From an uncultured Chromatiaceae bacterium (GTDB taxonomy: Bacteria > Pseudomonadota > Gammaproteobacteria > Enterobacterales > Alteromonadaceae), in assembly GCA_937978655.1 (NCBI GenBank), contig CALJUX010000010.1:1-29779 (forward strand): a stretch of DNA of 29,779 bases, written 5' to 3'. The notes below the pieces were generated by a model. The model had not been told where the DNA came from and searched no databases. It was given only the letters and a program-made list of their open reading frames with translations. The position numbers and the translations under genes were made by a program. Positions 1-7,931 of this stretch are shown here, in pieces (positions within the stretch are counted from its first letter, which is position 1; each line of letters opens with the position of its first letter).

Positions 1-47
1 GAGATGGTGATTCGTGACTGGAGTTCAGACGTGTGCTCTTCCGATCT
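1..47. other. Illumina P7/i7 adapter contamination
   Basis: Bases 1-5 (GAGAT) match the end of the P7 flow-cell oligo. Bases 6-13 (GGTGATTC) sit exactly where an 8-base i7 index belongs. Bases 14-47 match the 34-base Read-2 adapter, beginning GTGACTGGAGTTCAG and ending GCTCTTCCGATCT. The order P7 tail, index, adapter is that of a library molecule, so this is an unremoved artefact at a contig end, not genome sequence. It also supplies a false ATG at position 4 that opens a chimeric reading frame into rlmD. Confidence 0.97.
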
Positions 48-48
48 A

Positions 49-855
49 AGCCCGGTTATTGCCCCGGTGTTGCCGGTGCTGCGTCAGACGTTACCACAGC
101 TGCAACAGGGCAGTGCGGTGACGCATGCTGAAGTGCTGGACGCGGATGGCCAGGCTTTTGTGGTGATCCGCCACGTCCGGCCGTTAGCGGATGCAGACAA
201 AGCGTTGCTCATCGCGGCCTGGCCAGAAGCTTTCTGGCTTGGTGAAGCGCAGCCTGATCAACTGGAACCCTGGCAGCAAGCCAGCCCGGCGCCGCAATAT
301 AGGTTACCGGATGGTCAGTCCCTGCAGTTTGCGGCCACCGATTTTATCCAGGTCAATGGCCGGATGAATCAGGCGATGGTGACACAGGCACTGACATGGC
401 TTATGCCAGAAAAGTCTGATCAAGTGCTTGATTTGTATTGCGGTATCGGTAACTTTAGTCTGGCACTGGCACCCAAAGTGGCGCATGTTACCGGAATTGA
501 AGGCATCACCACTATGGTGCAGCGTGCGCGCGACAATGCCACACGCAATGGTCACCACAATTGTACTTTTGCTCAGGCCGACTTGCATTCACCCTGGAAA
601 GGGCAGGCCTGGAACAAACCGGTGTATCAGAAAGTGCTGCTGGATCCGGCACGCGCCGGGGCGGCCGGCGCTGTGGATGAGCTGGTCAAACTGAAACCGG
701 CACAGATTTTGTACGTGTCCTGTAATCCGGCCACCTTTGCCCGGGACGCCAGAGTCTTGCTGGCAAACCGCTATCACATCAGCAAAATTGGCGTGATGGA
801 TATGTTTCCGTACACCAGTCATCTGGAACTGATGGCTTTATTTGAACAGCGCTGA
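49..855 (+). CDS. rlmD: 23S rRNA (uracil-1939-C5)-methyltransferase RlmD, 5'-truncated
   Basis: This is the C-terminal part of RlmD (RumA), which uses S-adenosylmethionine to methylate U1939 of 23S rRNA. About 268 native codons remain of the roughly 430 usual. The N-terminal TRAM domain and the iron-sulfur cysteine region are lost at the contig edge. Visible motifs are the SAM-binding stretch VLDLYCGIGNFSLALA, the VLLDPARAGA motif, and the catalytic motif YVSCNPATFARD with the nucleophilic Cys codon at 721-723. The protein ends in the family-typical SHLELMALFEQR. The true start is missing; the upstream ATG at 4 lies in adapter sequence. Only 24 bases separate its stop from relA, the same neighbour as in E. 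coli, so the two are probably co-transcribed. Truncation is an assembly effect, not gene decay. Confidence 0.95.
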   Translation, partial: SPVIAPVLPVLRQTLPQLQQGSAVTHAEVLDADGQAFVVIRHVRPLADADKALLIAAWPEAFWLGEAQPDQLEPWQQASPAPQYRLPDGQSLQFAATDFIQVNGRMNQAMVTQALTWLMPEKSDQVLDLYCGIGNFSLALAPKVAHVTGIEGITTMVQRARDNATRNGHHNCTFAQADLHSPWKGQAWNKPVYQKVLLDPARAGAAGAVDELVKLKPAQILYVSCNPATFARDARVLLANRYHISKIGVMDMFPYTSHLELMALFEQR

Positions 856-879
856 CGCTGTTAACGTTTCGAGGTAAAG

Positions 880-3069
880 ATGGTCACGGTCCGGCATTCG
901 CACAGCACCGAATACAATCCGGGGGAAACTTCGGCCTGGCTGACTTCACTGGGTCTGTCCGACAAAAAAATTGCCTGTTTGCTCGCGGCTGGTGAATGGC
1001 TGAATCAGCATGAACTGACTGAAGCCAGTTGCCCGCAGGTGCGCACCGGCTGGGAAATGGTCGAGATCCTGGCTGATTTGCGGATGGACAAAGATGCACT
1101 GACGGCGGCGCTGTTGTTCCCGCTGGTTGAAGCGCAGCTGCTTGAATGTGAAGCGCTGGTCAGCCATTTTGACCCGCCGGTGATCACGATGCTGACCGCG
1201 GTAAAACAAATGGAAGCCATCCGCACTATCCCGGTCGGTCCGAATCAGAATCCAAACGCCCAGCAAGCCGATAATCTGCGCCGAATGTTGCTGGCGATGG
1301 TTGAAGATGTGCGTGCTGTGGTGATCAAACTGGCGGCGCAAATTTGTTATCTGCGGGATGTGAAAAACGCCGACGAAGAAACCCGCGTGCTGGCCGCTAA
1401 ACAAACCAATGCCATTTTTGCGCCACTGGCCAACCGGCTGGGGATTGGTCAGCTGAAATGGGAACTGGAAGATTTAGCTTTTCGGTATCTGCATCCGCAA
1501 ATTTACAAAAAAATTGCCAGTCAGCTCGAAGAAAAACGGCTGGATCGAGAGCAGTACATGCGCGACTTTGTCCAGGCCGTGCGCGACCAGATGGCGGTGG
1601 AGAAACTCGATTGTGAGGTGTACGGCCGGCCTAAACATATTTTCAGTATCTGGAAAAAGATGCAGAAAAAGCATCTGGCGTTTGACCAGCTCTACGATAT
1701 CCGTGCCGTGCGGGTGGTGACCGAGCGGGTGCAGGATTGTTACGCTGCGCTTGGTGTGGTGCATACCAGCTGGCAGCACTTACCGAAAGAATTTGACGAC
1801 TACATCGCCACGCCAAAACAAAATGGCTATCAGTCGATCCACACCGTGGTGTTAGGGCCGCAGGGCCGGCCTATTGAAATTCAAATCCGTACCCGGCAGA
1901 TGCATGACGATGCAGAACTCGGCGTCGCTGCGCATTGGCGTTACAAAGAAGGCGGGCCGGCCGGGCGCGAAGGCGCACTGGATGAAAAAATTGGCTGGCT
2001 GCGCAAAATTCTGGCCTGGCAGGAAGAAGTGGTTGATTCGTCGCTGGCCGAAGAACTACGCAATCAGGTCACTGAAGACCGGGTTTATGTGTTTACGCCC
2101 AAAGGCGATATTGTTGATTTACCGCTCGGCTCCACACCGCTTGATTTTGCTTATTATGTGCATTCCAACGTGGGTCACCGTTGTATTGGTGCCAAAATTT
2201 CCGGCCGCATTGTGCCTTTTACCTATCAGCTGAAAACCGGTGATCAGGTTGAAATTCTGACCGGGCGTGAGCCAAATCCAAGCCGGGACTGGTTAAACCC
2301 GAATCTGGGTTACCTGAAATCCAGCCGGGCGCGTTCCAAAGTGCAATATTGGTTCCGCTTGCAGGACCGTGACAAAAACTACGCGGCTGGTAAAGAATTA
2401 CTCGACACTGAACTGGCGCGGCTGAATGTACCGCTGGATCAGCCGGTCAAAGTGTTGCAGCGTTTTAACGTCAATTCGCTGGAAGAACTGCTGGTTGGCA
2501 TTGGCGGCGGTGAAATTAAAGTCACGCAAGTGATTAATTACATTCAAAGTCTGCATAGCAAACATGAATTGCCGGAAATCGACCCAAGGCTGATTTCCAA
2601 GCCCATGCAGACCCAGAGCAAAAGCCATGTGGTGGTGCAGGGCGTTGGTAATCTGCTGACCCATATGGCCGGCTGCTGTCAGCCGTTGCCGGGCGACGCC
2701 ATTATCGGTTACATCACGCAAGGCCGCGGGATTGCGGTGCATCGCGATGACTGTGACCAGTTTAAGAATCTGCAGGAACAACATCCGGAACGGGTGGTGG
2801 AAGCGGCCTGGGGCGACCAATATGCTTCAGGTTATGAAGCCAGCATCCGGATTGTGGCGCATGACCGCAACGGTTTATTACGTGATATCACCAGTATTCT
2901 GGCCAACGAAAAAGCCAACGTGCTGCGGATGAGCAGTAACTCAGATGTGTCCCGTCAGACCGCGACCATTTATATGACACTCGAACTGTATAACCTTGAT
3001 TCACTGAACAAATTGCTGACCAAAGTCAGTCAGATTGACGATGTGATTGAAGCCAAACGGTCGCAGTAA
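880..3069 (+). CDS. relA: GTP pyrophosphokinase RelA, ribosome-associated (p)ppGpp synthetase
   Basis: RelA transfers pyrophosphate from ATP to GTP or GDP on starved ribosomes and so triggers the stringent response. It has 729 residues, against about 744 in E. coli. Domains in order: a degenerate hydrolase half in which the metal-binding His-Asp pair is replaced by Phe-Pro (residues 80-81, LLFPLVEA); a synthetase domain with YGRPKHIFSIWKKM (248-261), the RelA-type EFDD motif (304-307) and NGYQSIHT (315-322); a TGS domain (about 401-461); a conserved cysteine cluster with AGCCQPLPGD; and a C-terminal ACT domain (about 656-729). EFDD and the lost HD indicate a synthetase-only RelA, not a bifunctional SpoT. 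The start is set by GAGG at 871-874, five bases before ATG. It is followed by mazG without the mazEF genes found in E. coli. Confidence 0.97.
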   Translation: MVTVRHSHSTEYNPGETSAWLTSLGLSDKKIACLLAAGEWLNQHELTEASCPQVRTGWEMVEILADLRMDKDALTAALLFPLVEAQLLECEALVSHFDPPVITMLTAVKQMEAIRTIPVGPNQNPNAQQADNLRRMLLAMVEDVRAVVIKLAAQICYLRDVKNADEETRVLAAKQTNAIFAPLANRLGIGQLKWELEDLAFRYLHPQIYKKIASQLEEKRLDREQYMRDFVQAVRDQMAVEKLDCEVYGRPKHIFSIWKKMQKKHLAFDQLYDIRAVRVVTERVQDCYAALGVVHTSWQHLPKEFDDYIATPKQNGYQSIHTVVLGPQGRPIEIQIRTRQMHDDAELGVAAHWRYKEGGPAGREGALDEKIGWLRKILAWQEEVVDSSLAEELRNQVTEDRVYVFTPKGDIVDLPLGSTPLDFAYYVHSNVGHRCIGAKISGRIVPFTYQLKTGDQVEILTGREPNPSRDWLNPNLGYLKSSRARSKVQYWFRLQDRDKNYAAGKELLDTELARLNVPLDQPVKVLQRFNVNSLEELLVGIGGGEIKVTQVINYIQSLHSKHELPEIDPRLISKPMQTQSKSHVVVQGVGNLLTHMAGCCQPLPGDAIIGYITQGRGIAVHRDDCDQFKNLQEQHPERVVEAAWGDQYASGYEASIRIVAHDRNGLLRDITSILANEKANVLRMSSNSDVSRQTATIYMTLELYNLDSLNKLLTKVSQIDDVIEAKRSQ

Positions 3070-3079
3070 AATCCGTGCG

Positions 3080-3110
3080 CCGGTATCGCCTGCTGTCGCG
3101 GCGATACCGG
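3080..3110. other. Perfect 11-bp inverted repeat between relA and mazG
   Basis: CCGGTATCGCC (3080-3090) and GGCGATACCGG (3100-3110) pair perfectly around a 9-base loop. No run of T follows (the next bases are TCACATTC), so this is not a standard intrinsic terminator. It could stabilise the relA mRNA end, act as an attenuator for mazG, or be a protein site. It lies in the short gap where E. coli carries mazEF. Confidence 0.6.
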
Positions 3111-3136
3111 TCACATTCATCCCCGGAATTCAGCCG

Positions 3137-3955
3137 ATGTCAAAAAATATCAACGACTTACTTGCCATTATGGCGACATTACGCGACCCGGCGCAGGGCT
3201 GCGCCTGGGATAAAGCCCAGACATATCAGAGCATCGTACCTTACACGCTGGAAGAAGCCTATGAGGTGGCGGACACTATCGAGCGCGGCGCCATCAATGA
3301 ACTGCCGGACGAACTGGGTGATTTGTTATTTCAGGTGGTGTTTTACAGCCAGATTGGCCAAGAGCAGGGCCGGTTTAATTTTGACGACTGTGTCCGCGCC
3401 ATTTGTGACAAGCTCACTCGCCGCCATCCGCATGTATTTCCGGCGGCATCGGCAGCATCAACCGGTGCCGCACCGGCCGATGCGACGTCTGCTTTACAAG
3501 GCTGGGAAGCGATTAAAGCAGCAGAGCGTGGCGATAATGGCCAGCACAGTGTGCTGGATAATGTGCCGGCCGGCTTACCGGCGCTGACCCGAGCTTATAA
3601 GCTGCAAAAACGCTGCGCCAGTGTTGGCTTTGACTGGCCGGATCTGACCGGCTGCTGGGACAAAGTGCGCGAAGAAATTTTAGAAGTCGAAGCCGAAATG
3701 GCCGCGCCGCAACAAGATGAGGCGGCTCTGGCTGAAGAGCTAGGCGATTTGATGTTTGCACTGGTGAATGTGGTGCGCAAAGCCGGTTTTCAGCCGGAAA
3801 CCCTGCTCAGAAGCGCGAATCAGAAGTTTGAACGACGCTTTCGTGATGTGGAAAAACAATTGCTGCAACAAGGTAAAACACCACAACAAAGCAACCTCGC
3901 CGAAATGGATGCCTTGTGGGATGAGGTCAAACGCTTACATAAAATGCAGTCCTGA
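3137..3955 (+). CDS. mazG: Nucleoside triphosphate pyrophosphohydrolase MazG
   Basis: MazG hydrolyses (d)NTPs to monophosphate and pyrophosphate, cleaning the nucleotide pool; in E. coli it also affects ppGpp levels. It has 272 residues, close to the 263 of E. coli. There are two MazG repeats. The first has LEEAYEV (38-44) and DELGDLLFQVV (58-68); the second has REEILEVEAE (178-187) and EELGDLMFALV (200-210). Glu and Asp of these EExxE/ExxD sets bind magnesium. Between them lies an Ala-rich linker (about 102-119) longer than in E. coli. The start at 3137 is chosen because homology begins there; an in-frame ATG at 3047 would run back through relA and the hairpin. The Shine-Dalgarno is weak (GGAA at 3125-3128). 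Its stop is followed by a terminator at 3984-4007. Confidence 0.94.
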   Translation: MSKNINDLLAIMATLRDPAQGCAWDKAQTYQSIVPYTLEEAYEVADTIERGAINELPDELGDLLFQVVFYSQIGQEQGRFNFDDCVRAICDKLTRRHPHVFPAASAASTGAAPADATSALQGWEAIKAAERGDNGQHSVLDNVPAGLPALTRAYKLQKRCASVGFDWPDLTGCWDKVREEILEVEAEMAAPQQDEAALAEELGDLMFALVNVVRKAGFQPETLLRSANQKFERRFRDVEKQLLQQGKTPQQSNLAEMDALWDEVKRLHKMQS

Positions 3956-3983
3956 CGTGGTTTTCGCGCCGCATCACTGAAAT

Positions 3984-4007
3984 AAGCCGGTTCAACGCCG
4001 GCTTTTT
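3984..4007 (+). terminator. Intrinsic terminator after mazG
   Basis: AAGCCGG (3984-3990) pairs with CCGGCTT (3998-4004) around a 7-base loop and ends in five T residues. It closes the rlmD-relA-mazG unit 28 bases after the mazG stop. Confidence 0.85.
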
Positions 4008-4009
4008 GA

Positions 4010-4038
4010 TTGAGCGGGAGCTGCGGCTTTGTTATACT
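4010..4038 (+). promoter_or_regulatory. Sigma-70 promoter for pyrG
   Basis: TTGAGC (4010-4015) and TATACT (4033-4038) are separated by exactly 17 bases. They lie directly after the mazG terminator and about 106 bases before the pyrG ATG. The roughly 100-base leader shows no strong hairpin to me. Confidence 0.75.
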
Positions 4039-4144
4039 TTCCGCCCGTCCTGATACCAATATCCTGCAGTCCGAAATCCTCCAGATGATTTGTGATTGCC
4101 TGTTGCTATTGGTCCATTAAATTCAACGTTGTCTCAGGGGTCTC

Positions 4145-5785
4145 ATGACTACAAGATACATCTTCGTGACGGGTGGGGTTGTCTCATCTTTAGGTAAAGG
4201 CATTGCAGCTGCATCTTTGGCTGCAATTTTAGAAGCACGTGGCCTGAAGGTAACGATCCTGAAACTGGATCCGTACATTAACGTCGATCCGGGCACCATG
4301 AGCCCTATCCAGCACGGTGAAGTTTTTGTCACCGAAGACGGCGCCGAAACCGACTTAGACTTAGGCCACTACGAGCGTTTCATCCGCACCAAGATGACCA
4401 AGCTCAATAACTTCACCCAAGGTAAGATTTATTCTGAAGTGCTGCGCCGTGAACGCCGTGGCGACTACCTGGGTGCGACTATTCAGGTCATTCCGCATAT
4501 CACCAACGAAATCAAAGCCCGTGTTGTAGCCGGCGCTGAAGGTTATGACATCGCTATCGTTGAGATTGGCGGTACTGTTGGTGATATCGAATCGCTGCCG
4601 TTCCTGGAAGCCATTCGTCAGCTCGGTACTGAAATTGGCCGCGAGCGTGCACTGTTTATGCATTTGACGCTGGTGCCATATTTAGGTACGGCTGGCGAAA
4701 TCAAAACCAAACCAACCCAGCACTCGGTCAAAGAATTACGTTCGATCGGTATTCAGCCGGACATTCTGGTGTGCCGTTCTGACCGGGCTATTCCGACTAA
4801 CGAAAAAGCCAAAATTGCCCTCTTTACCAACGTAGAAGAGCGCGCGGTTATTTCGTTAAAAGACGTCTCGAGCATTTATCAAATCCCGGCGCTGCTGAAA
4901 TCGCAGGGCCTGGACGATTTAGTAGTCCGTCGTTTTTACATGACTTGTCCGGAAGCAGATCTGACCGAGTGGGAACAGGTGCTGTATCAGGAAAGTAACC
5001 CGACCGGCGAAGTCACCATTGGCATGGTCGGCAAGTATGTCGAATTAAAAGACGCCTATAAGTCCGTTAATGAAGCGCTGAATCATGCTGGTTTAAAAAA
5101 CCGTCTGACCGTGACCATCAAATACATCGATTCGCAGGATGTTGAAACCAAAGGCCCGGGCATTCTGGCTGGCCTTGACGGTATTCTGGTTCCGGGTGGT
5201 TTCGGTGAGCGTGGCGTCGAAGGCAAAATTATTGCCGCCAAATACGCCCGCGAAAGTAAAATTCCATACCTCGGCATTTGCCTGGGGATGCAAGTGGCGC
5301 TGATTGAGTTTGCCCGCAACGTGGCAGGCCTCAAAGGTGCGCATTCAACTGAGTTTAACAAGAACACGCCTTACCCGGTGGTAGGTCTTATCACCGAGTG
5401 GCTGGACAGCGCAGGTCAGGTCGAACTTCGTACTGACGATTCCGACTTAGGCGGAACTATGCGGCTGGGCAGCCAAAACTGTAACCTCAAGGCCAATACC
5501 AAAGCCCGCGAAACTTATGGTGCGGACGTCATCAGTGAACGTCACCGCCACCGGTATGAAGTGAACAATCATTTTATTCCGAAACTTGAAGAGGCTGGCC
5601 TGATTATTTCTGGTTTATCTGCGGATAATCAGTTAGTGGAAATGATTGAACTGCCGAACCATCCCTGGTTTGTCGCCGGGCAATTCCATCCGGAATTTAA
5701 CTCGACGCCACGCGACGGTCATCCGTTGTTCCAGGGGTTTGTCGCCGCAGCATATAAATATCAGAAGCAACAAACGACCAAATAA
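4145..5785 (+). CDS. pyrG: CTP synthase
   Basis: CTP synthase makes CTP from UTP, ATP and glutamine in the cytosol, the last step of pyrimidine nucleotide synthesis. It has 546 residues, a normal family length. The N-terminal synthetase domain opens with the P-loop-like VTGGVVSSLGKG (8-19) and carries DPYINVDPGTMSP. The C-terminal class I glutamine amidotransferase has ILVPGGFGERG, the nucleophile Cys379 in LGICLGMQ, and His515/Glu517 in FHPEFN, the same numbers as in E. coli. The start is supported by CAGGGG at 4135-4140, four bases before ATG. A strong hairpin follows the stop directly. The pyrG-eno order is conserved across gammaproteobacteria. Confidence 0.98.
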   Translation: MTTRYIFVTGGVVSSLGKGIAAASLAAILEARGLKVTILKLDPYINVDPGTMSPIQHGEVFVTEDGAETDLDLGHYERFIRTKMTKLNNFTQGKIYSEVLRRERRGDYLGATIQVIPHITNEIKARVVAGAEGYDIAIVEIGGTVGDIESLPFLEAIRQLGTEIGRERALFMHLTLVPYLGTAGEIKTKPTQHSVKELRSIGIQPDILVCRSDRAIPTNEKAKIALFTNVEERAVISLKDVSSIYQIPALLKSQGLDDLVVRRFYMTCPEADLTEWEQVLYQESNPTGEVTIGMVGKYVELKDAYKSVNEALNHAGLKNRLTVTIKYIDSQDVETKGPGILAGLDGILVPGGFGERGVEGKIIAAKYARESKIPYLGICLGMQVALIEFARNVAGLKGAHSTEFNKNTPYPVVGLITEWLDSAGQVELRTDDSDLGGTMRLGSQNCNLKANTKARETYGADVISERHRHRYEVNNHFIPKLEEAGLIISGLSADNQLVEMIELPNHPWFVAGQFHPEFNSTPRDGHPLFQGFVAAAYKYQKQQTTK

Positions 5786-5788
5786 TGG

Positions 5789-5818
5789 AAAAGCCGTGCC
5801 TTGTGGCACGGCTTTTTT
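5789..5818 (+). terminator. Intrinsic terminator between pyrG and eno
   Basis: A perfect 12-bp stem, AAAAGCCGTGCC (5789-5800) with GGCACGGCTTTT (5805-5816), has a TTGT loop and a six-T tract. Only 23 bases lie between it and the eno ATG, so eno must be transcribed by read-through or from a promoter inside pyrG. Confidence 0.88.
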
Positions 5819-5841
5819 GCTTTGGTCTACAGGGGAATAAA

Positions 5842-7134
5842 ATGTCTGAAATTATCAATATCGTCGCCCGTGAAATTCTGGACTCGCGTGGCAATCCAAC
5901 CGTTGAAGCCGATGTGTTGCTGAAAAGCGGTGTGATGGGCCGCGGTTGTGCGCCTTCAGGTGCTTCTACCGGTACCCGCGAAGCCTTAGAGCTGCGCGAT
6001 GGCGATAAAAGCCGTTATTTAGGCAAAGGTGTGCGCACTGCGGTGGCCAATATCGACGGCCCAATCAAAGCGGCATTAGTTGGCCAGTCTGCTTATGACC
6101 AGGCAAAAATCGACCAGATCATGATCGACCTGGACGGCACTGAATCCAAGTCAAAATTAGGCGCCAACGCCATTCTGGCCGTGTCTTTAGCTGTGGCCCG
6201 CGCAGCCGCTGCTGATAAAAAAATTCCGTTGTATCAGCATATTGCTGACTTAAACGGCACGCCTGGCGTCTATTCAATGCCAGTGCCGATGATGAACATC
6301 ATCAACGGTGGTGAGCATGCCGACAACAACGTCGACATTCAGGAATTTATGGTACAGCCAGTCGGTGCCAAATCTTTCGCCGAAGCACTGCGCATGGGCG
6401 CGGAAATTTTCCACCAGCTGAAAAAAGAACTGCACAGCCAGGGCTTAAATACAGCGGTCGGTGATGAAGGCGGTTTCGCGCCGGATTTAAAATCAAACGA
6501 AGAAGCCTTAACGGTGATTTCTAAAGCCGTTGCAGCCGCCGGTTATACGCTTAACAAAGACATCACGCTGGCGCTCGACTGTGCGGCGTCTGAGTTCTAC
6601 GTGGACGGCAAATACAAACTGTCAGGCGAAGGCAAAGAATTCACGTCTTATGAATTCAACGACTTCCTGGCGGGCCTGGCCGAGAAATTCCCAATCGTCT
6701 CGATTGAAGATGGTCTGGATGAATCCGACTGGGATGGCTGGAAAGATCTGACCAATAAAATTGGTACTAAAGTGCAGCTGGTGGGGGACGACCTGTTCGT
6801 CACCAATACCAAAATCCTGACCCGCGGTATTGAACAGGGCATTGGTAACTCAATCCTGATTAAGTTCAACCAAATCGGTTCTCTGACTGAAACCTTAGCC
6901 GCCATCAAGATGGCTAAAGACGCAGGTTTCACCGCAGTCATTTCACACCGTTCTGGCGAAACTGAAGATGCCTTTATCGCAGATTTAGCGGTGGGTACTG
7001 CGGCCGGTCAAATCAAAACCGGTTCATTGTGCCGTTCTGACCGCGTGTCGAAGTACAACCAGTTACTGCGTATTGAGCAGGAACTGGGCGCGAAAGCACC
7101 GTACCGTGGCCGTACAGAAATCAAAGGTCAATAA
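5842..7134 (+). CDS. eno: Enolase (2-phosphoglycerate dehydratase)
   Basis: Enolase interconverts 2-phosphoglycerate and phosphoenolpyruvate in glycolysis and, in many gammaproteobacteria, is also part of the RNA degradosome. It has 430 residues (family about 432). Motifs include MMNIINGGEHADNN, DEGGFAPDLKSN with catalytic Glu209, the magnesium ligands in SIEDGLDESDW and LVGDDLFVTN, and the signature SHRSGETEDAFIADLAVG. The start at 5842 follows AGGGG (5831-5835) by six bases. An in-frame ATG at 5785 would place the pyrG terminator inside the coding region and is rejected. A 10-bp hairpin at 7151 follows the gene. Confidence 0.98.
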   Translation: MSEIINIVAREILDSRGNPTVEADVLLKSGVMGRGCAPSGASTGTREALELRDGDKSRYLGKGVRTAVANIDGPIKAALVGQSAYDQAKIDQIMIDLDGTESKSKLGANAILAVSLAVARAAAADKKIPLYQHIADLNGTPGVYSMPVPMMNIINGGEHADNNVDIQEFMVQPVGAKSFAEALRMGAEIFHQLKKELHSQGLNTAVGDEGGFAPDLKSNEEALTVISKAVAAAGYTLNKDITLALDCAASEFYVDGKYKLSGEGKEFTSYEFNDFLAGLAEKFPIVSIEDGLDESDWDGWKDLTNKIGTKVQLVGDDLFVTNTKILTRGIEQGIGNSILIKFNQIGSLTETLAAIKMAKDAGFTAVISHRSGETEDAFIADLAVGTAAGQIKTGSLCRSDRVSKYNQLLRIEQELGAKAPYRGRTEIKGQ

Positions 7135-7150
7135 TCCTTTGATGCGGAAG

Positions 7151-7180
7151 CAGAGCCGGCAATTGCCGGCTCTGTTATAT
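7151..7180 (+). terminator. Hairpin after eno, probable terminator
   Basis: CAGAGCCGGC (7151-7160) and GCCGGCTCTG (7165-7174) pair perfectly around AATT. The trailing TTATAT is a poor U-tract, so termination may be partial or Rho-aided, or the stem may protect the eno message. Confidence 0.6.
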
Positions 7181-7216
7181 CTGCAGAGCAGAACGCAACG
7201 ACATCAGCTGCAGGCC

Positions 7217-7236
7217 GGTCAAAGCTCTGGTCAAAG
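7217..7236. repeat. Short direct repeat upstream of the unknown gene
   Basis: GGTCAAAG occurs at 7217-7224 and again at 7229-7236, a 12-base period, about one helical turn. It lies 27 bases before the ATG of the unknown gene. A regulator binding site is possible; chance is not excluded. Confidence 0.35.
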
Positions 7237-7262
7237 TGCAATGGGTTGGTTAACATTCAGCC

Positions 7263-7931
7263 ATGACAATGCAAAATCAGCTTTGGTTTAATCCGGAGCA
7301 ATCCCTGACCTACGCTGAGCTGTGCAATACCTTGTACGAGCGCGAACTGGCACGTCTGGCGTCGTCGCCGCCGGAACAATTGCCATTGTTACCGCGCCGG
7401 CTCAAGAGCCTGCCGTTTTATGTGCGTGAGGCAGCAACGTTAATCCTGCAACATCCGTCGCCGCTGATGCTCGACAGCCAGAATGCCTGTTGGCTGCATA
7501 GCCAGAGCAAACAATGCCCGGTGCCGCATGCGGACGAATCCGCCACTATTTTCAGTTATTACACCAAATCTGCCAGACTGGGTTTGTTGGTGCCGGTCTA
7601 CCTGCAACAGCAAGGAACCCAGCAAATTTTGCTGGATTCCATCGACGAAATTGACGTGGCCGGCGAACGACTCCATTGTAATGAACACGGCTGGTTTGCG
7701 ATGGCAGGTTGGCCGCAAGAACCTGATAATCAACACAAATTGTTGTTAAAACCCGGCAAGCTGCTGATGACGGCGGTGTGCTGTGGTCACCAGTGGCGCA
7801 ATGGTGAGCGCAAGACGCCACGGTTGCTGAGTTTGCGGGAAATGTTACTGGCCAGCCGGTTGAACTGGCAGAATTTCGCTAAACCCCACCCATCCAACCG
7901 CAATGAACTGCGTCCAGGCCGCGTAAAATAA
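7263..7931 (+). CDS. Hypothetical protein, 222 aa, between eno and ftsB
   Basis: I do not recognise this protein. It has no evident signal peptide or membrane segment and looks cytosolic and globular. It is rich in Leu, Gln and Arg, with a Leu/Pro/Arg-rich patch (about 42-52, PLLPRRLKSL), a Trp-centred stretch GWFAMAGWPQ, a CCGH motif, and a basic C-terminus ending NRNELRPGRVK. The many Cys and His residues show no regular metal-binding spacing. Codon choice looks like that of its neighbours, which argues against recent transfer. E. coli has no gene here. The start is uncertain: ATG at 7263 or 7269, with no strong Shine-Dalgarno (GGTTGG at 7244-7249 is the best candidate). It follows the eno hairpin and precedes the ftsB promoter, so it may be its own unit. 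No overlapping frame offers a better gene. Confidence 0.72.
   Translation: MTMQNQLWFNPEQSLTYAELCNTLYERELARLASSPPEQLPLLPRRLKSLPFYVREAATLILQHPSPLMLDSQNACWLHSQSKQCPVPHADESATIFSYYTKSARLGLLVPVYLQQQGTQQILLDSIDEIDVAGERLHCNEHGWFAMAGWPQEPDNQHKLLLKPGKLLMTAVCCGHQWRNGERKTPRLLSLREMLLASRLNWQNFAKPHPSNRNELRPGRVK

Noticed and set aside
4..48. ATG at position 4 as the start of the first gene
   Set aside because: It lies in adapter sequence; the encoded residues up to about 15 are artefact. The native frame is only the truncated rlmD.
946..1404. 152-aa frame on the minus strand inside relA
   Set aside because: Shadow of a highly conserved gene; His/Gln/Arg-rich translation with no recognisable motif.
3047..3136. 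Longer MazG from ATG 3047
   Set aside because: It overlaps relA and the inverted repeat and adds 30 residues without family homology.
3070..3136. mazEF toxin-antitoxin between relA and mazG
   Set aside because: Only 67 bases are available and no frame resembles either protein.
5785..5841. Longer enolase from ATG 5785
   Set aside because: The extension is translated from the pyrG terminator hairpin; homology and a good Shine-Dalgarno point to 5842.
7151..7174. REP-type repeat after eno
   Set aside because: The palindrome occurs once in the window, so it is treated as a terminator or stability hairpin.
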